Origin: Pyrocephalus nanus
Lineage: Eukaryota; Chordata; Aves; Passeriformes; Tyrannidae
Reading direction: 5' to 3'
Length of the DNA: 64,000 nt
Assembly: GCA_038380795.1 (NCBI GenBank)
Contig: CM076264.1
Coordinates: 6,326,001-6,390,000 of the forward strand
This document shows positions 15,201 to 26,880 of the stretch, piece by piece. The position numbers were made by a program, and so were the translations under genes. Under the pieces are notes generated by a model. That model searched no databases. It had not been told where the DNA came from and saw nothing but the letters and a program-made list of their open reading frames with translations. How positions within the stretch are numbered: the stretch's first letter is position 1; each line of letters begins with the position of its first letter.

Positions 15201-16382
15201 GCAATTTCTGAACATAAGTGCTTTGTTCTGCTTCATTAATCTGAACAAAAATACCATTTTTAGTTGTTTTTAAAACTTCAAGCACATCAAAATACAACAG
15301 AAAAAAAATCCAAAACAATGCTGTGGCAAACTCCCAAATTATGCCCTACTCACTTGTGAGAGTTTACCCAATGATTCCAGGCAGCTTTAAGATGTAGCTG
15401 AAATTTAGGGTTCCTGCTGGGATGTCGCACACAAAGCATTATTTTATCCTTTTCACAGGCTTCACTTGAGGCCTGTGCAAATATGAAGAGGAGGAAACTG
15501 ATGACTTAAAAATTTAAGACAATATCTTTAGTTCTTTTATTTGCAGAAATAAATTTACAGTGCCTAGGAATCGAGTTCCTAAGGACACATCCTCAGGAAC
15601 TTAACTTTCCATTGATTTTGACAGGTTTTAGGCAACTGAAGTCCTTGCAGGATGTAGGTCTTAACCTCAGTTATGCTTTTATTTCCGAGCACCAGGAGGA
15701 AGCCCAGAAATAATTAGAAACAAAGAAAAAGAGTGGTGATGTTCACTTTTAGCTGTAGTTTCTCATCATCCTCAAATCTACACCAGCTGAAGAAAAGCCT
15801 AGAAATCAGATTTTAATCAATAATATCCTTATACGTATCCTGAATGTTTAAACTACGAGAAGTTTTTTCAGAAGTCCCTAAAAACTAGGTAAATAAAGAT
15901 TGGGGGAGGGGTGGGGAGGGGCTATAAGAAAAAAGGGGACATAGAATTAATCACAGCAATAGTGATTGTTATTTCCTCCCTGACCTCAAACTGAGATTGT
16001 GAAAGGCAGTAGTTTATCTGTACAACAATAATCTCATAAGTGATGGGAACTGATCGTAAAAACTTAGCTCCTCGCCAGGTGGTGCTATTTTGCTTTGTTT
16101 TTAATTCTTGTGACCTACTAAAATATTTCCATTTTTAAAGAATAACTTCTGATGAAAACTAAATGAGTGAGAAAAGTATCTGTTTTCCCATGCTGTAAGT
16201 CAATTGTGACTGGTTTTGGTGTTATGCATTTACATATTTAAGAAGCAGAGGATTTACAGCACACCTGATAGAAAAATTTAAAAAGTCTTCAGTTTTTAAA
16301 ATAATCCTACTTCTGTCATGGTTTAACTGGTTTTATAAATTGTTTAATGCATAAAAATTCTACATATGCTTTTCTGAGATTC

Positions 16383-16406
16383 TCACACACACACACACAA
16401 AAAAAA
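16383..16406 (+). repeat. (CA)n followed by A-run
   Basis: Eight CA dinucleotides followed by an A homopolymer; a typical short microsatellite. Confidence 0.9.
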
Positions 16407-17913
16407 TTCAGATTAATCTGAAAGTGCTGGTTGTGAGGTGGAACCTATAAAGTATGTGTATTTGCTTGGAAATTTTTAAATGACAGACAGGCTGTCTAAT
16501 CACTCTTCCAAAGTATGTGCCTCCAGAAACTCAGACAAGTCCAGAAGCTGGAGATGTGAGGGAGAGAGAGCCTTAGAATCAATCCTAGAAAATAAATCTG
16601 GTGTCAAAGTTCAAGGATGTTTTTTTATTATTTAGCATGTTTGCCACACAAACTTTGCCCAGTTGTTCATATAAAACATAAGTTGCCCCTTGTTATGGTT
16701 CCGATCTATTTCTCACAAGATCACAAACTGTATCTATAGACAAGTTTACAAGCACTTTGGCAACTTCAGTGTAACAAAATCTAATTTGGTTTTATCAGTC
16801 TTTGCAAGATATTAATAATCTAATAATTTTTAGGATAGCTTTTTCAATTATTTTTAGGTTTCTCATTAGTACAAAAACTGTCTTAGAGGAAGTAAGAATC
16901 CAGCAATTTATTCAAAAGACCGTGAAGTTGCCACCCGCTCCCCACTATTCTGCAAACTGAAGAGTCTTTGCAGAGGGGAGCTGATAGATTGGCACGAAAT
17001 GAGTGACGTTATCCTGTGCTGCTCTTCAGTTTAACACTTATTCCTCGGATTAATGGTTTACTCAGGGACTATAAATTCTTATTTCCAGGGGTTCCTGTAT
17101 TGCTGACTTTTCAAGTTTGCCAAAAGCATTGCCTTTGTGGCTGCTTTTGAAGAGATCCCAGAATTACAGGGGATTTGTTTGACAAACAACCTGGATTTTC
17201 TCTCTTGCTGCTGGAAGGCTGGACTGAAGGCAGATCTGGGAACGCACAGAATGTTTAGTGCCCCTGCACTCCGAGAAGAACAGATCATTAGACTCTGCTC
17301 TCCTGCTCTCTGCAATGCAGTGCTGATGTAACTCAAGGAAGTTAACAGGACAGCTTGGGGAACCCAGCTGTCTCAATACAGAGAGAAATGAAAGAGCTAT
17401 TAGTGATGCACTAACGCCAAAATCTCTGTGTGTTTGGGGTTTTTTTAATATGCATCTGGCCTCAATTAGAATAGAAAGCAAATCCAGAGGTGGATGTCCA
17501 TATCTGACCCTTTCTAAAGTGAAAATTAGAGTATTGCCTCTGTCTTCTAGAATCTCGATAGCTATTTGTAGACAAGAGGCAGAGCCTGGGAACACCCCTT
17601 TGGCAAAAATACCCCACCAATCCCACCCCTCAGTCTTTTAAACACGGCCACAGGCAGGCAGCAGCAGTCTGAGTATGCATCTTCTGGTGAGGGAGAGCCT
17701 ATCCTGTTGTCCAGGAACAAATACCCACTGCACAAAATTGCCATCACTGCCCACTGTCAATTAGCAGAAGATCAAGTAATACCATGAATAAACCACTATA
17801 GATTTGAACAGTGTTTCTATGCAGAACTTATGGATATTCGTTCTTTATGGTTCTTGATTCTGAAGAACTATGTTCACTAATGCAAATCACTGCTTTTTAC
17901 TAAATTTTGCAGT

Positions 17914-17947
17914 TATTCTTACATTTTTAAGACAAAATGTAAGAATA
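17914..17947. repeat. Perfect 14-bp inverted repeat with 6-nt loop
   Basis: TATTCTTACATTTT at 17914-17927 is exactly reverse-complementary to 17934-17947, separated by TAAGAC. It can form a stable hairpin in either strand. No gene or known element surrounds it. Confidence 0.9.
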
Positions 17948-20577
17948 CATTTTTAATGAACCCCTGTATCAGAGCAGAGAATATAACATAGCACAAAACA
18001 GGACAATCCAGTGCTCATTCATTTCCTTCACGGGTTTTCATCCCTTGTGCTAATGAGAGCTCCTGCTTGCCTAATACATCCAAGGATAAGCACCCCTCTA
18101 AGGTTTAAAAGTAAAAGGTAAACTACACTTGAGCCAGTCAGATTAGGAAAAAATCCTTAGGCTGCCAAATCTCAGTGCTTTCAGATAAGTACAAAATGTG
18201 GTCTCTGGCTCATCATTCCTGACCCCTTTGGTTGCCACAGCTCAGTGTAATGGATATGTGAACTTGACATTCAGCTGCCATGGTTTAGAGCTCAGCATGA
18301 CAAAATAAATGGAAATAGATGAGGGATTCAGCTGATGTGCTGGACTGGGAACTGCAGCTGGTAAGGTGCATTGTCAGTGCCTGTTTGCAGCCTCTGTTAC
18401 AGGGGTAGTTTCATGAGCCAAGAGGTAAGGAAAGTAATCGTGTGCTTAAATAACCATTTGCCACATTTGGCAAGTTTGGGAGCTGAATGCAGTAAGGTAC
18501 AGACTCCCTGACTCATAGGTAAAACTGAACAGAAAAAAATTGGGAATTTTTTTTCCTTCATTTGAATATTTCAACTCTCCTCATGTGCTAACATCTCATG
18601 ACTAATGAGATAAATGACAAATCAAACATATAAAGTAACGATAACCTGATTTCCACCTTATGCAGGCAATGAATGTTGGTTAACCTTGGATCCCTGGGCA
18701 ATGCTAAAACTTGCCCACCAAGTCAAGGAAATCAAAGGTATTCAAATACAGCAGACTTTTGGTCTTTGCCAAAAGTGGATTGTGATTCAAAAACTTCTGA
18801 CCTTGACAGCATAGGAAATAGTTGCAGAATCAAGAGTCTAACATCTGCTGGAGAAAAACACACAGGAACCTCAGGAAGAGGTGTCTGTCACAAGTATAGC
18901 ATCATAATACTTTACTATTTCTTTTTTTTTCCTTTTACATCAGAAACACCAGAACTGTTCTGTAAAAAAGCAGAAGGCTTTTCACAAAGCAGTTCAACTG
19001 ACAGCAAAACTACTACAAACAGAAGGGGAGCCCAGGCATGCTTTAATTATTTTATATGCAGGGTGCCTCTTAAAACTCTTCATTGTTGTCTCTGCTGTGT
19101 GTTTAACCTGGTTAAATTCCCTCCTCCCCCAATCCCTATTGGTTTTGTTTCTATGCATTGCAGAACTTTATCATCTTTCTCCAACTGCATTTATTTCACT
19201 GGATTCAGGAAATGTGTTGTAGTGTCATGTTCTCCATATGTACAGTTAAATACAAGAGCTGACAAACTTCAGATGGAATACTGACCTTCCTTTTTCTGTG
19301 ACCTAAAATGTTGCAGAAAATACAGTAAAATTGCACTTTTTTAGTGAAACTTCAGTCTGTAAAACTCAAGAATTTTTCTAAATGTCAGAGGCTGGGGTAG
19401 TTGCAGAAGTCATGTAAGAGGATTAATGCTAGCTCAGAACTCTCTCTTTTAACTTGAGAAACTCATGGGCAACTATGGGAACAAATATACTCAGGAAAAA
19501 ATACTGGGCTCTGAAAATATCGACTGCATCACTTCTGATTTTCTGGTCTTTTTTCATTTTCCAGTTGCATCCTCCACAAATATTGAGTCTAGCCACACTA
19601 AATGTAGTAAAAGTTGTAACTCATATCTGGAAAAACATCTTATTTGATTTTAAAATTAGTGATTTGGCCTGTTTATCAGCAGCATGGTGCTTTGGGATCT
19701 GCCATTTCATAAACCACACAGAAGCTAAGCCACCTTGTCTCATTTTGGCGTGTTTTGAGGGTCTCTTTACTCACATTTTCATGTTTTGCTGAGTTGCAAG
19801 CAATTCTAATACAGACCTTCACAATAAATTTTAATCCCATATAAAAGTACGGTATTAGTAGCAGATGATGTTATCATTAAACTCAGAATTAAAGTAGTTG
19901 TAAGGAGCATAAAAAAATGTTCTCCCAGTGAGAAGGAACTCAGGGACAAAGAAAATCTGGCAAGCTTCTTGGAAAGGCCTTCTGGACATGCAGGGTGATT
20001 TCGATGGTAATGTTTGGGAGTTTTGTTGTTTCCTACCATCAAATTCCAGCCCCAGATGCGAGTTTTGTGTTGACCAAAGGGAACTGGAAAAACACATCCC
20101 TGTTGTGTAAACATTAAACATCTCTGTTCCCTTAGGGCACAAAAATGGTGCAAAGAGTGAAAAAAAGCATAGCAAAGTAAGTCTCTGCAGTTTTTTGCTC
20201 TGCCACTGTTGCATAATGCTGTTCTGAAAACCACATTGTACAGGACCAACAGGAACCCAGCAGTCCAGATAAGCTGCTGAAGTCCCAGATCTACATGGCA
20301 TTCTAGCCTAAAATTTCTATCCTCAGTATGCATGTGTAGGACTCATTTACCACAGCAGACACCCTGGGAAGACGTAGAAGTAGCTATAGCTGTGAATAGC
20401 AGGAAAAATTCTCCCCTTGCCATCTGATCCATACTTCCAGGAATCTTTCTGTCTGAAATACTCTAAATTTCAGATCACAGTGGTGCAGTCACCTAGGACC
20501 ATGGATTGTGCCTAAGAAGTGTTTTACCAGAGCGATGGTGACACAACCACAGTGAAACTTCCATCAGCTTCCTGAAA

Positions 20578-20790
20578 TCAAGACGTGAGCATTGCAAGAA
20601 GTTCTTTGCTCAGTGCCCACTGTACATACCACTTAAACCCAAAATCTTTCAGCTTCCTCAGCACCCTGGTGCCAAAGATCACGACAAAGGTGTTATGGTC
20701 ATACCCACTGTACTGCTGCTGCTGCTCACTTGAGTGGATGATGATGGTTTCCACATCTTTGACAGGAGTAGAATTCAGAGGAGATTCTTG
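20578..20790 (-). CDS. Unidentified coding-looking exon on the minus strand
   Basis: Read on the minus strand, a pyrimidine-rich tract ending in GAAG (acceptor AG at 20791-20792) leads into an open frame with strikingly gene-like codon use: many GTG, CTG, ATC, CAG and AAG codons. The frame begins QESPLNSTPVKDVETIII and contains SEQQQQYSGYDHNTFVVIFG followed by TRVLRKLKDFGFKW. It stops at TGA 20578-20580. A strong donor-like GTATGT at 20624-20629 offers an alternative internal-exon end at 20630. The family is not recognised. It could be an exon of a minus-strand gene transcribed away from INTU, or a relic. No partner exons could be joined with confidence. Confidence 0.4.
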   Translation of the reverse strand, partial: QESPLNSTPVKDVETIIIHSSEQQQQYSGYDHNTFVVIFGTRVLRKLKDFGFKWYVQWALSKELLAMLTS

Positions 20791-21719
20791 CTTCAAAGAA
20801 AGAATGAAAACAAAATGTTAGGAAAGGGTAAAATGGTGAGACACCTAAATATTCGAGACATACTACTTGGTAAGAATCCCAGCCACAGGCTCATGGTAAT
20901 TCTGCATTCACCCTCTCCAAACTCAGCTGTTGCTGAGCTGTCTGCTCAAGCCAAAGTTTTCAAAAAAGCTGGAGATTTTGCTCCATGTAGTGGCCAACAT
21001 CCCATGGAACTGGATGCTAAAATATTCAATGGCTTCCAAATTGCTTTCTATTCTGTATCACGCTAATGGTCCTCCTTTAATGGTCTTTCTGGGAAACTAT
21101 TTCCTTGCTGTGTTGCTGTAATTGCCTCAGACACAGTGACTGAGGGAAACTAAACCTGATGAGGCTTTTAATAACAGATTGCAAGACTTTATTAGCTATT
21201 GATCTTATGTCACCTATAGGAGCAAATCTGTAGCAGATGACCACATCTTGAAAAATCCTAGTCATTAGAGAAAACTGATCTCTTAGTGAAAGGGAGAAGA
21301 GGAAAAATATTATGGCAATTCATGGGAAGAAATAAAAGAGGAGAAGATACGGGTCACACCACTTTTATGCATTGGCATGCCTGTTTGTTCAACACACTGT
21401 GTCAGAATTTCGCAGATGGGAACCCAGTAAGGAGTCCTGTAGCTCAGGGATCATCTGAAACCACTTGCAATTACCATTTTGTCAAAGAGGGAAACAAGGA
21501 CCGGATTAAATATTTCGGATCGACGATTATTCGTATTACTATCTAAGAAAATAGAATCAACTGGACAATTCCATTAGCTTGACCAGCAGGAAAATACGTG
21601 GGAGAAAACTATTTTCTCATACAGCGGGAGCTGCGGATGAAGCTCTGGGGGGGGGGAATCTCCGGCTGCAGTTAGGAATTACTTTACTTCATTTATATGA
21701 AACTTGGGTCTTCGCGGTT

Positions 21720-22360
21720 TGCAAGTTCCTGCCAGAAGCAATTCCGTGCGACAGCGCAACCCCCGCGGGAGCAGTCCCAACACTCCCTCGCCCGCGCGGG
21801 ACGCGCTCCCCCAGCCCTCCATTCCCTGCGGGAGCAGCTCCGCGCTTCCCCCGCGCCCCGCGGTGCGGCGCCAGCGGGCTCCGGGAGCGGGCGGGCGGCG
21901 CGGCGGGCGGGCCGAGGGGCTCCCACCTGCCCGCGGCCGCCCCGCACTCCCGGTGCCGCGGGGCGGGCGATGCGAGGGCCCCTCGCCCTCCCGCCCGCCC
22001 ACCCGCGATGTTCGGGGCGGGCAGGTACAGCATCCCGCGGCCCGTCACCAGGAACCTCGAGGACCTGGACTCGGTGCAGAGCGTCCTGCTGCACAGGTCA
22101 GTGGTGGGGACGGAGGGGGGGAGCGGCTGCCTTCGCTTCCCGAGCTCTGGAGGCTCCGGCGCCCTGCGCGCTCCGACCGCTTCCCCCGGGAGTCTCGCCT
22201 CTGCCCCTCCGCAGGGAAGGGCTCGCCGGGCGGAGGGGACACAGGAGCGCCCGGCTCCCCGGCAAGATCCCCTTTTGTTGCGGTGGCAGGAAGGGCGAGG
22301 GGCCGTGTCCTGCCGCCCCGGGCGCCGTGGGCGCAGGCAGCGGGATACAGGAGCCGGGGC
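21720..22360. promoter_or_regulatory. Second CpG island about 5 kb upstream of INTU
   Basis: A dense GC/CpG block sits abruptly in AT-rich sequence and is comparable in strength to the INTU promoter island. It runs directly into the (GGGAA)n array. CpG islands of this kind usually mark promoters. Possible clients are an upstream INTU first exon, a non-coding RNA, or a minus-strand gene that includes the segment at 20578-20790. No TATA box is evident. The function is inferred from composition only. Confidence 0.7.
22008..22096 (+). CDS. Candidate first coding exon in the upstream CpG island
   Basis: An ATG at 22008 opens a frame reading MFGAGRYSIPRPVTRNLE then DLDSVQSVLLH, ending at a plausible donor CACAG/GTCAGT (22097). 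The peptide is less repetitive than chance translation of GC-rich DNA usually gives. It ends in phase 2, the phase required by INTU exon 2 (30476), so splicing to INTU would keep frame. I do not recognise the peptide and found no following exon of its own. It may be an alternative INTU start, the first exon of another transcript, or chance. Confidence 0.3.
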
Positions 22361-22374
22361 TGCCGCGGTGCAGC

Positions 22375-22541
22375 GGGAAGGGAAGGGAAGGGAAGGGAAG
22401 GGAAGGGAAGGGAAGGGAAGGGAAGGGAAGGGAAGGGAAGGGAAGGGAAGGGAAGGGAAGGGAAGGGAAGGGAAGGGAAGGGAAGGGAAGGGAAGGGAAG
22501 GGAAGGGAAGGGAAGGGAAGGGAAGGGAAGAGAAGGGAAGG
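22375..22541 (+). repeat. (GGGAA)n pentanucleotide microsatellite
   Basis: About 33 near-perfect tandem copies of a 5-bp unit, with a single G-to-A interruption near the 3' end (around 22531). It lies at the edge of the upstream CpG island. Its purine-only strand gives spurious long ORFs of repeating Gly-Arg-Glu-Gly-Lys type. Length is likely polymorphic. Confidence 0.97.
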
Positions 22542-22544
22542 CGC

Positions 22545-25500
22545 CCTGGGGTTACCCTCTCTCCTTCCTGGAGAAAGAGGAGGATCTGCAGGTGAGGGGA
22601 GCTGCGGGAGCAACGCCTGGGTCTCTCACATGTGTAAGGAAGCGGGCTGATATGGACTGATGTTCTTGCATCAATGCCATAAGCATTTTGAACCCTTCTT
22701 TAAGGGGAAGGGAAAAACGTATCCTAAGGTCCAGGGGGGATGGAAAAAAAAAAAAACAACCCTTTAGTGGATGTGCAGGAGGAGCGCTATATGAGAAGCA
22801 GCTGCTTTTCCGCCTGCCTTCACCGTTCCTAACATGCGATTTTCCACGGTATCCCCTCACAAAGACATCCCGACAACGAGATCTGGCCCCATAGGCCCGT
22901 GCAGGACTTTGAAAAGCCACCCTTAATGCCATTTTTCGTGCACTAGCTGAGAGCCGCTTACACTTTACAAAGAAAACAGCATCCCATTCAACAGTATCCA
23001 AGAGAAGCTCATCTCCAGTCGTTGAGCAAAGCGTCCTTTTCCTGTGTCGCAACTACACTGATTTCTTTCCTACTGTGAAAGTAAAAGCGCACGGGTACTC
23101 CCGGTGCCAGCTCCAAACAGCCCTTGCTATGGAAACTAACAACTGGTTATTAACTCCGGCTCAAGGCGTCACTTGAAATCCATTCCTGTGAGCGCTGGGG
23201 ATGCAAACACGGAGTACAGCAAGGAGGGCGTGCCAGGATCAGCCTGCTCCTGCATGGCAGTCTGAAGCCGCTTTATGAGCAATAAACGTGTCCATCTGCT
23301 AACAGGGAACCCTCTGGTTTTTCAAACCCTGTGCGTGGATTAGTCAGCGACTTAACAGAAAATGTTCCATTGCAAAGCTGGATTAAAAACATGCTGCCCC
23401 ATGCTATTGCTTATATTAATATACTCTAAGTGTAGTAAGGCTATTCATGCTTGGAACATTTGCATGTTGACTGACGGCAAATAATGGTTTTCTTTCATGC
23501 TTGACATGCCTGCTACACGTAGCAGGTGATCCTATAAAAAAGGCTGAAGATTTAAAGTGAAGTAAAAACAGTAGGAAAAAAAAAATCGTATTTGAAGTTA
23601 CAGCTGCTTTTCATGCTGGAGGGAACTCTTAACTCTATAGGACTGTTTTCCAAAAGAATAAGATGGATTAAGCTGGTTGTCTTTTTGTTGGTTTTGTGTT
23701 CTTCTAAAATACTTTCTGTGATCCAACAAAGTTGGTACAGAAAGCTTAAGAAGTCAGAAAGAACAATCTGTTTTATTTATTGGACACTGGAGTGTTTTCT
23801 CACAAAATTTCTGTTCCTTTGGTAGCCTTCATTCTCCATTTAGTCTGTTTATATGTAAATATCCCAGTTAAAATGACAGTCCAGTGTCACTGTTCAATTG
23901 ATGCTACTTTGCTGTGGATGGTCTCTATGCAATCATGAAGCTGTGAACAGAAGATGCTGCAGTCACAATCCTAGTCACGTAGTTTTATGGAAACCTTGTG
24001 GTAAAAAATCTTATTTAATAAGAAATGCTCGTGAAATGTGCCTTTTGTCCTTTAAGAAAGACTTTGGCAGGGCAGGGGAAAGCTGTGTTGTTGTCATTAA
24101 CCTTTAGAAAAGAGGAAATTATTTCTGTTATATTTTTGCTGGTGCTGTGCACTGGAGGAATAAAAAAATAAATAGGGATCAATAGATGAAAAGTATATAA
24201 TGTCACTCTTTAGAATTCGATATTTTTTGTTAGTTTTTCTTTCAGTAAAGCAGGTGTTAGCATCAAGAACCAGAACTGTTAAACAGAGATGAAACTATTA
24301 TTTTCCTCCTAGCTTTCTCTGTTAGTAATGTATCAGGTTATATCTGTAATGTATCACTTGTGGCCCAGTTGCTGATAGAGCCTTCCTGGAAATAGTAACA
24401 GATTTGAAAACAAGAACAAAGGAAAAAATGAAACAATAACAATTCACTTAGGCCTTCTTAGTTCTTCATCACTAATGAAGAGCTCTAATTTGAAGTATGG
24501 AAGGGGAAAGCAAAGGGACACTTAAAATGCTGTTGATACACTATAGCCCAGGTGTATCCAGTGAGATTTGTCTTGCAAAAGACAAATTTCCCTGCACTCT
24601 CCCATCTAGGTGCTAGGAAAGACTCTAACTTCAGACTCAATTCTTTATCATCAGGTTGAAAAAATCAGCTGTCAGTATGTAACAATGAAAAAATACTAGT
24701 AGTTGAAATTGGGCAGTGGTTGGAGTATGCGTGCAACTGTACCCAAACAATGAAGTTGCACTCTACTTATTTTACTACTTTATTAGACAGAACCAGGATA
24801 TCTCTTTGGTATGTCCTATTCTCTGTCTTCTTTTAATTTCAATCTGTTTCTGAATATTTTTCTGTTATTTTCTATTATTTTTAAAACATGGCAGCTTTTG
24901 AAGCAGGTTAAGCCGGAAAAAAAAAAAAAAAAAAAAAGGTAACAAGAAACTCTTGTTAGGGAATAAATTTACACACGTGGATTTTAGTTCTTTGCAGCTA
25001 ATCAGATCAACCTTAAGGCCAAAGGGAGTGCTTTTTAATGATCCACTTTCAAGTGCTCATTAACCAGTTGTCCAGTGAGAGTGAGCAGTACTAGTGATGC
25101 CAGTGATGCCCTGTGGCAAGTCTTTACTATCTGCTTGTTAACAACAGCAAATTAGCACAGAAGGCCTATGGGTTCCCTAGCGAGAAGCATCAACCCAGCT
25201 ACTTGGACTAAGTGTAAAGTATCTGCCAGAAGGCAAATCATTTCAAGTCTTTCCCTAATATTTATGCCCAAGAAATGAGAGGCTTTCCTCTCGATGGGAA
25301 AATCTGTGTCTTCGCTAAAATAAAATCCTGCTGTGTGAGGTATGTCTTGCAGCCTTCAGTTGTTCCCAGAGCAGCAAAAATTCCACATTTGTTTCAGAAA
25401 AACACTTAGGTGACTCCCAGCTATCCCTCTCAGTGGAGCAAATTCTTCCATCATCCTTCCATTCATAATAAGCTTATTCCTATAAAACAGCAAGTGGTGT

Positions 25501-26880
25501 AAGACCGCTGCCTCCTTGAGAGAGCCTGTATTTCTCACTTAGAGAACAAACAACTGGAAACAATTAACCAGCTCTTGAACTCAGTGAAATTTAACTAACA
25601 TGGGACCATCTGGCATTGACTATCACTTCTCCACAGAAACACTTCAGTGTGCTGCTCAGAGTATTAAAAGTGCTTGCAAATGTAAGCAGAATTAGGGAGG
25701 GCGGGACAGTGTATCTCACCTACTTCTCCTGAAATTCTAACTCCTGCAGTATTCCTCTTAGGAAACCTAAACTCAGTAGGCTCTTTGGGAGATGCTGTTT
25801 ATGCAGACTATTTTGTTTTCACAAAGTAATTTGTCTGGGAAGTGGTGTACTTCAAAAACATTTTTTCCCACCTGTTCTTCTGGAAGTGATAGACAGAATG
25901 AAAGTTGGTGCATAACTTGAACTCTGACATTTGCAGACAACCAAAGATCTGATTTTTAACTTTTTTTAAAGGAATTGTCTACCATGCATGGGTTATATAT
26001 TTTGTGTGACATGGTTGTTGCCTGCTCAGATAGGGGAAAAAAGCCCCTTAAATTAACTACAATATCCTGTCCTAAACCAAATAAAATCAGAGTAGAACAA
26101 AACTTTTTGTGTTTTTTTCAACTCCAGTTGAAGCCTAATCACATGGATATGAGTCCAAAACATTTCTTTCTGTTAATTCACTTGGAATCACACTTATTAA
26201 CAAACGCTTCCCTAAAGCAGTTTCAAGCACAGGGATTTCATACCAGAATTCTGTGACTTCTGCACAGTGCTCCAGCACTATAAAACCCTGCTGGTGAAGC
26301 TGTGCAAATATCCCACTGAGCAGACATTAAGTCCAACATATTAAAAATGTTCCAACAATTATTCTCCATCCTTTCCCTATTCCCCATGCGTGTCCTGATG
26401 GGTTTACTGACATAGCTACACAGCAAGTTGCCTGTGGGGTTGCCATGGGTCTTGTTTTTCATGGATGGGAATAATTTATGTCCTGAAAACAGAGTAGGGT
26501 CTTTTGGCTCTCCTTTGTCTGTGTGTGATTTTCACGTGTAAATTGCATGGGCTGTTTTAAGGTACTTGTTTGAGTTTGTCACATCGTTGTTTCTCCTCAA
26601 CCTCACTGCTCTCCTGAATAACCTAAAAACAAGTTACCTGAGTTTCTCACAACTCTGTAAACTAATGGAAGAGTATAAAATAAAGCAGAGAGATACCCCA
26701 CTGCTACCTATTTGACTTGACAGCCACTTTTTACCTCACGTTACCCCCCTCCAGGTCAGCGTTTGATTACAAACAATGCTCTGGCCCGGGACTCCCGAGT
26801 TTCACTACCAACCTCTTTCACGGGGCAGATGTGACATCAGGCAGCTAAATAAATAGCCTGGTTATTCGCGTTCCATATGA
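22545..26880. other. Non-coding stretch between the two CpG islands
   Basis: CpG-rich composition fades by about 23.2 kb into ordinary AT-rich DNA. It contains a small hairpin (24566-24587, 9-bp stem with GCAA loop) and the A21 run at 24917. No convincing exon was found. If the 22008-22096 exon joins INTU, this would be part of an upstream intron. Confidence 0.6.
24917..24937 (+). repeat. 21-bp A homopolymer
   Basis: An uninterrupted A run preceded by AAGCAGGTTAAGCCGG. It could be a retrocopy tail, but no recognisable parent sequence lies upstream. Confidence 0.9.

Larger units (their letters stand above)
1..20570. other. Gene-poor AT-rich intergenic region
   Basis: No ORF here combines family similarity with splice signals. 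Open frames are short and scattered over both strands, as expected by chance. The only supported features are a few microsatellites and the inverted repeat at 17914. I recognised no CR1 copy in this stretch. In mammals the region upstream of INTU is a large gene desert towards FAT4, which would fit. The longest open frame (18673-19284, 203 codons) is treated separately as a finding. Confidence 0.7.

Noticed and set aside
19806..20333. 175-codon and 148-codon overlapping minus-strand ORFs
   Set aside because: Two overlapping frames are open over the same DNA with no family resemblance or clear splice signals. They might be the 3' end of the unnamed minus-strand transcript, but nothing shows it.
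21579..22660. Three overlapping + strand ORFs of over 300 codons and a minus ORF of 171 codons through the CpG island and GGGAA array
   Set aside because: They are open because GC-rich DNA and the pentamer lack stop codons. The peptides are low-complexity Gly/Arg/Pro or Gly-Arg-Glu-Gly-Lys repeats, with no domain features.
22962..23041. Minus-strand segment reading TTGDELLLDTVEWDAVFFVK with a GTAAGC donor
   Set aside because: The peptide looks plausible, but the acceptor side lacks a pyrimidine tract and the phase does not match the minus-strand exon at 20578-20790. Support is too thin for a gene call.
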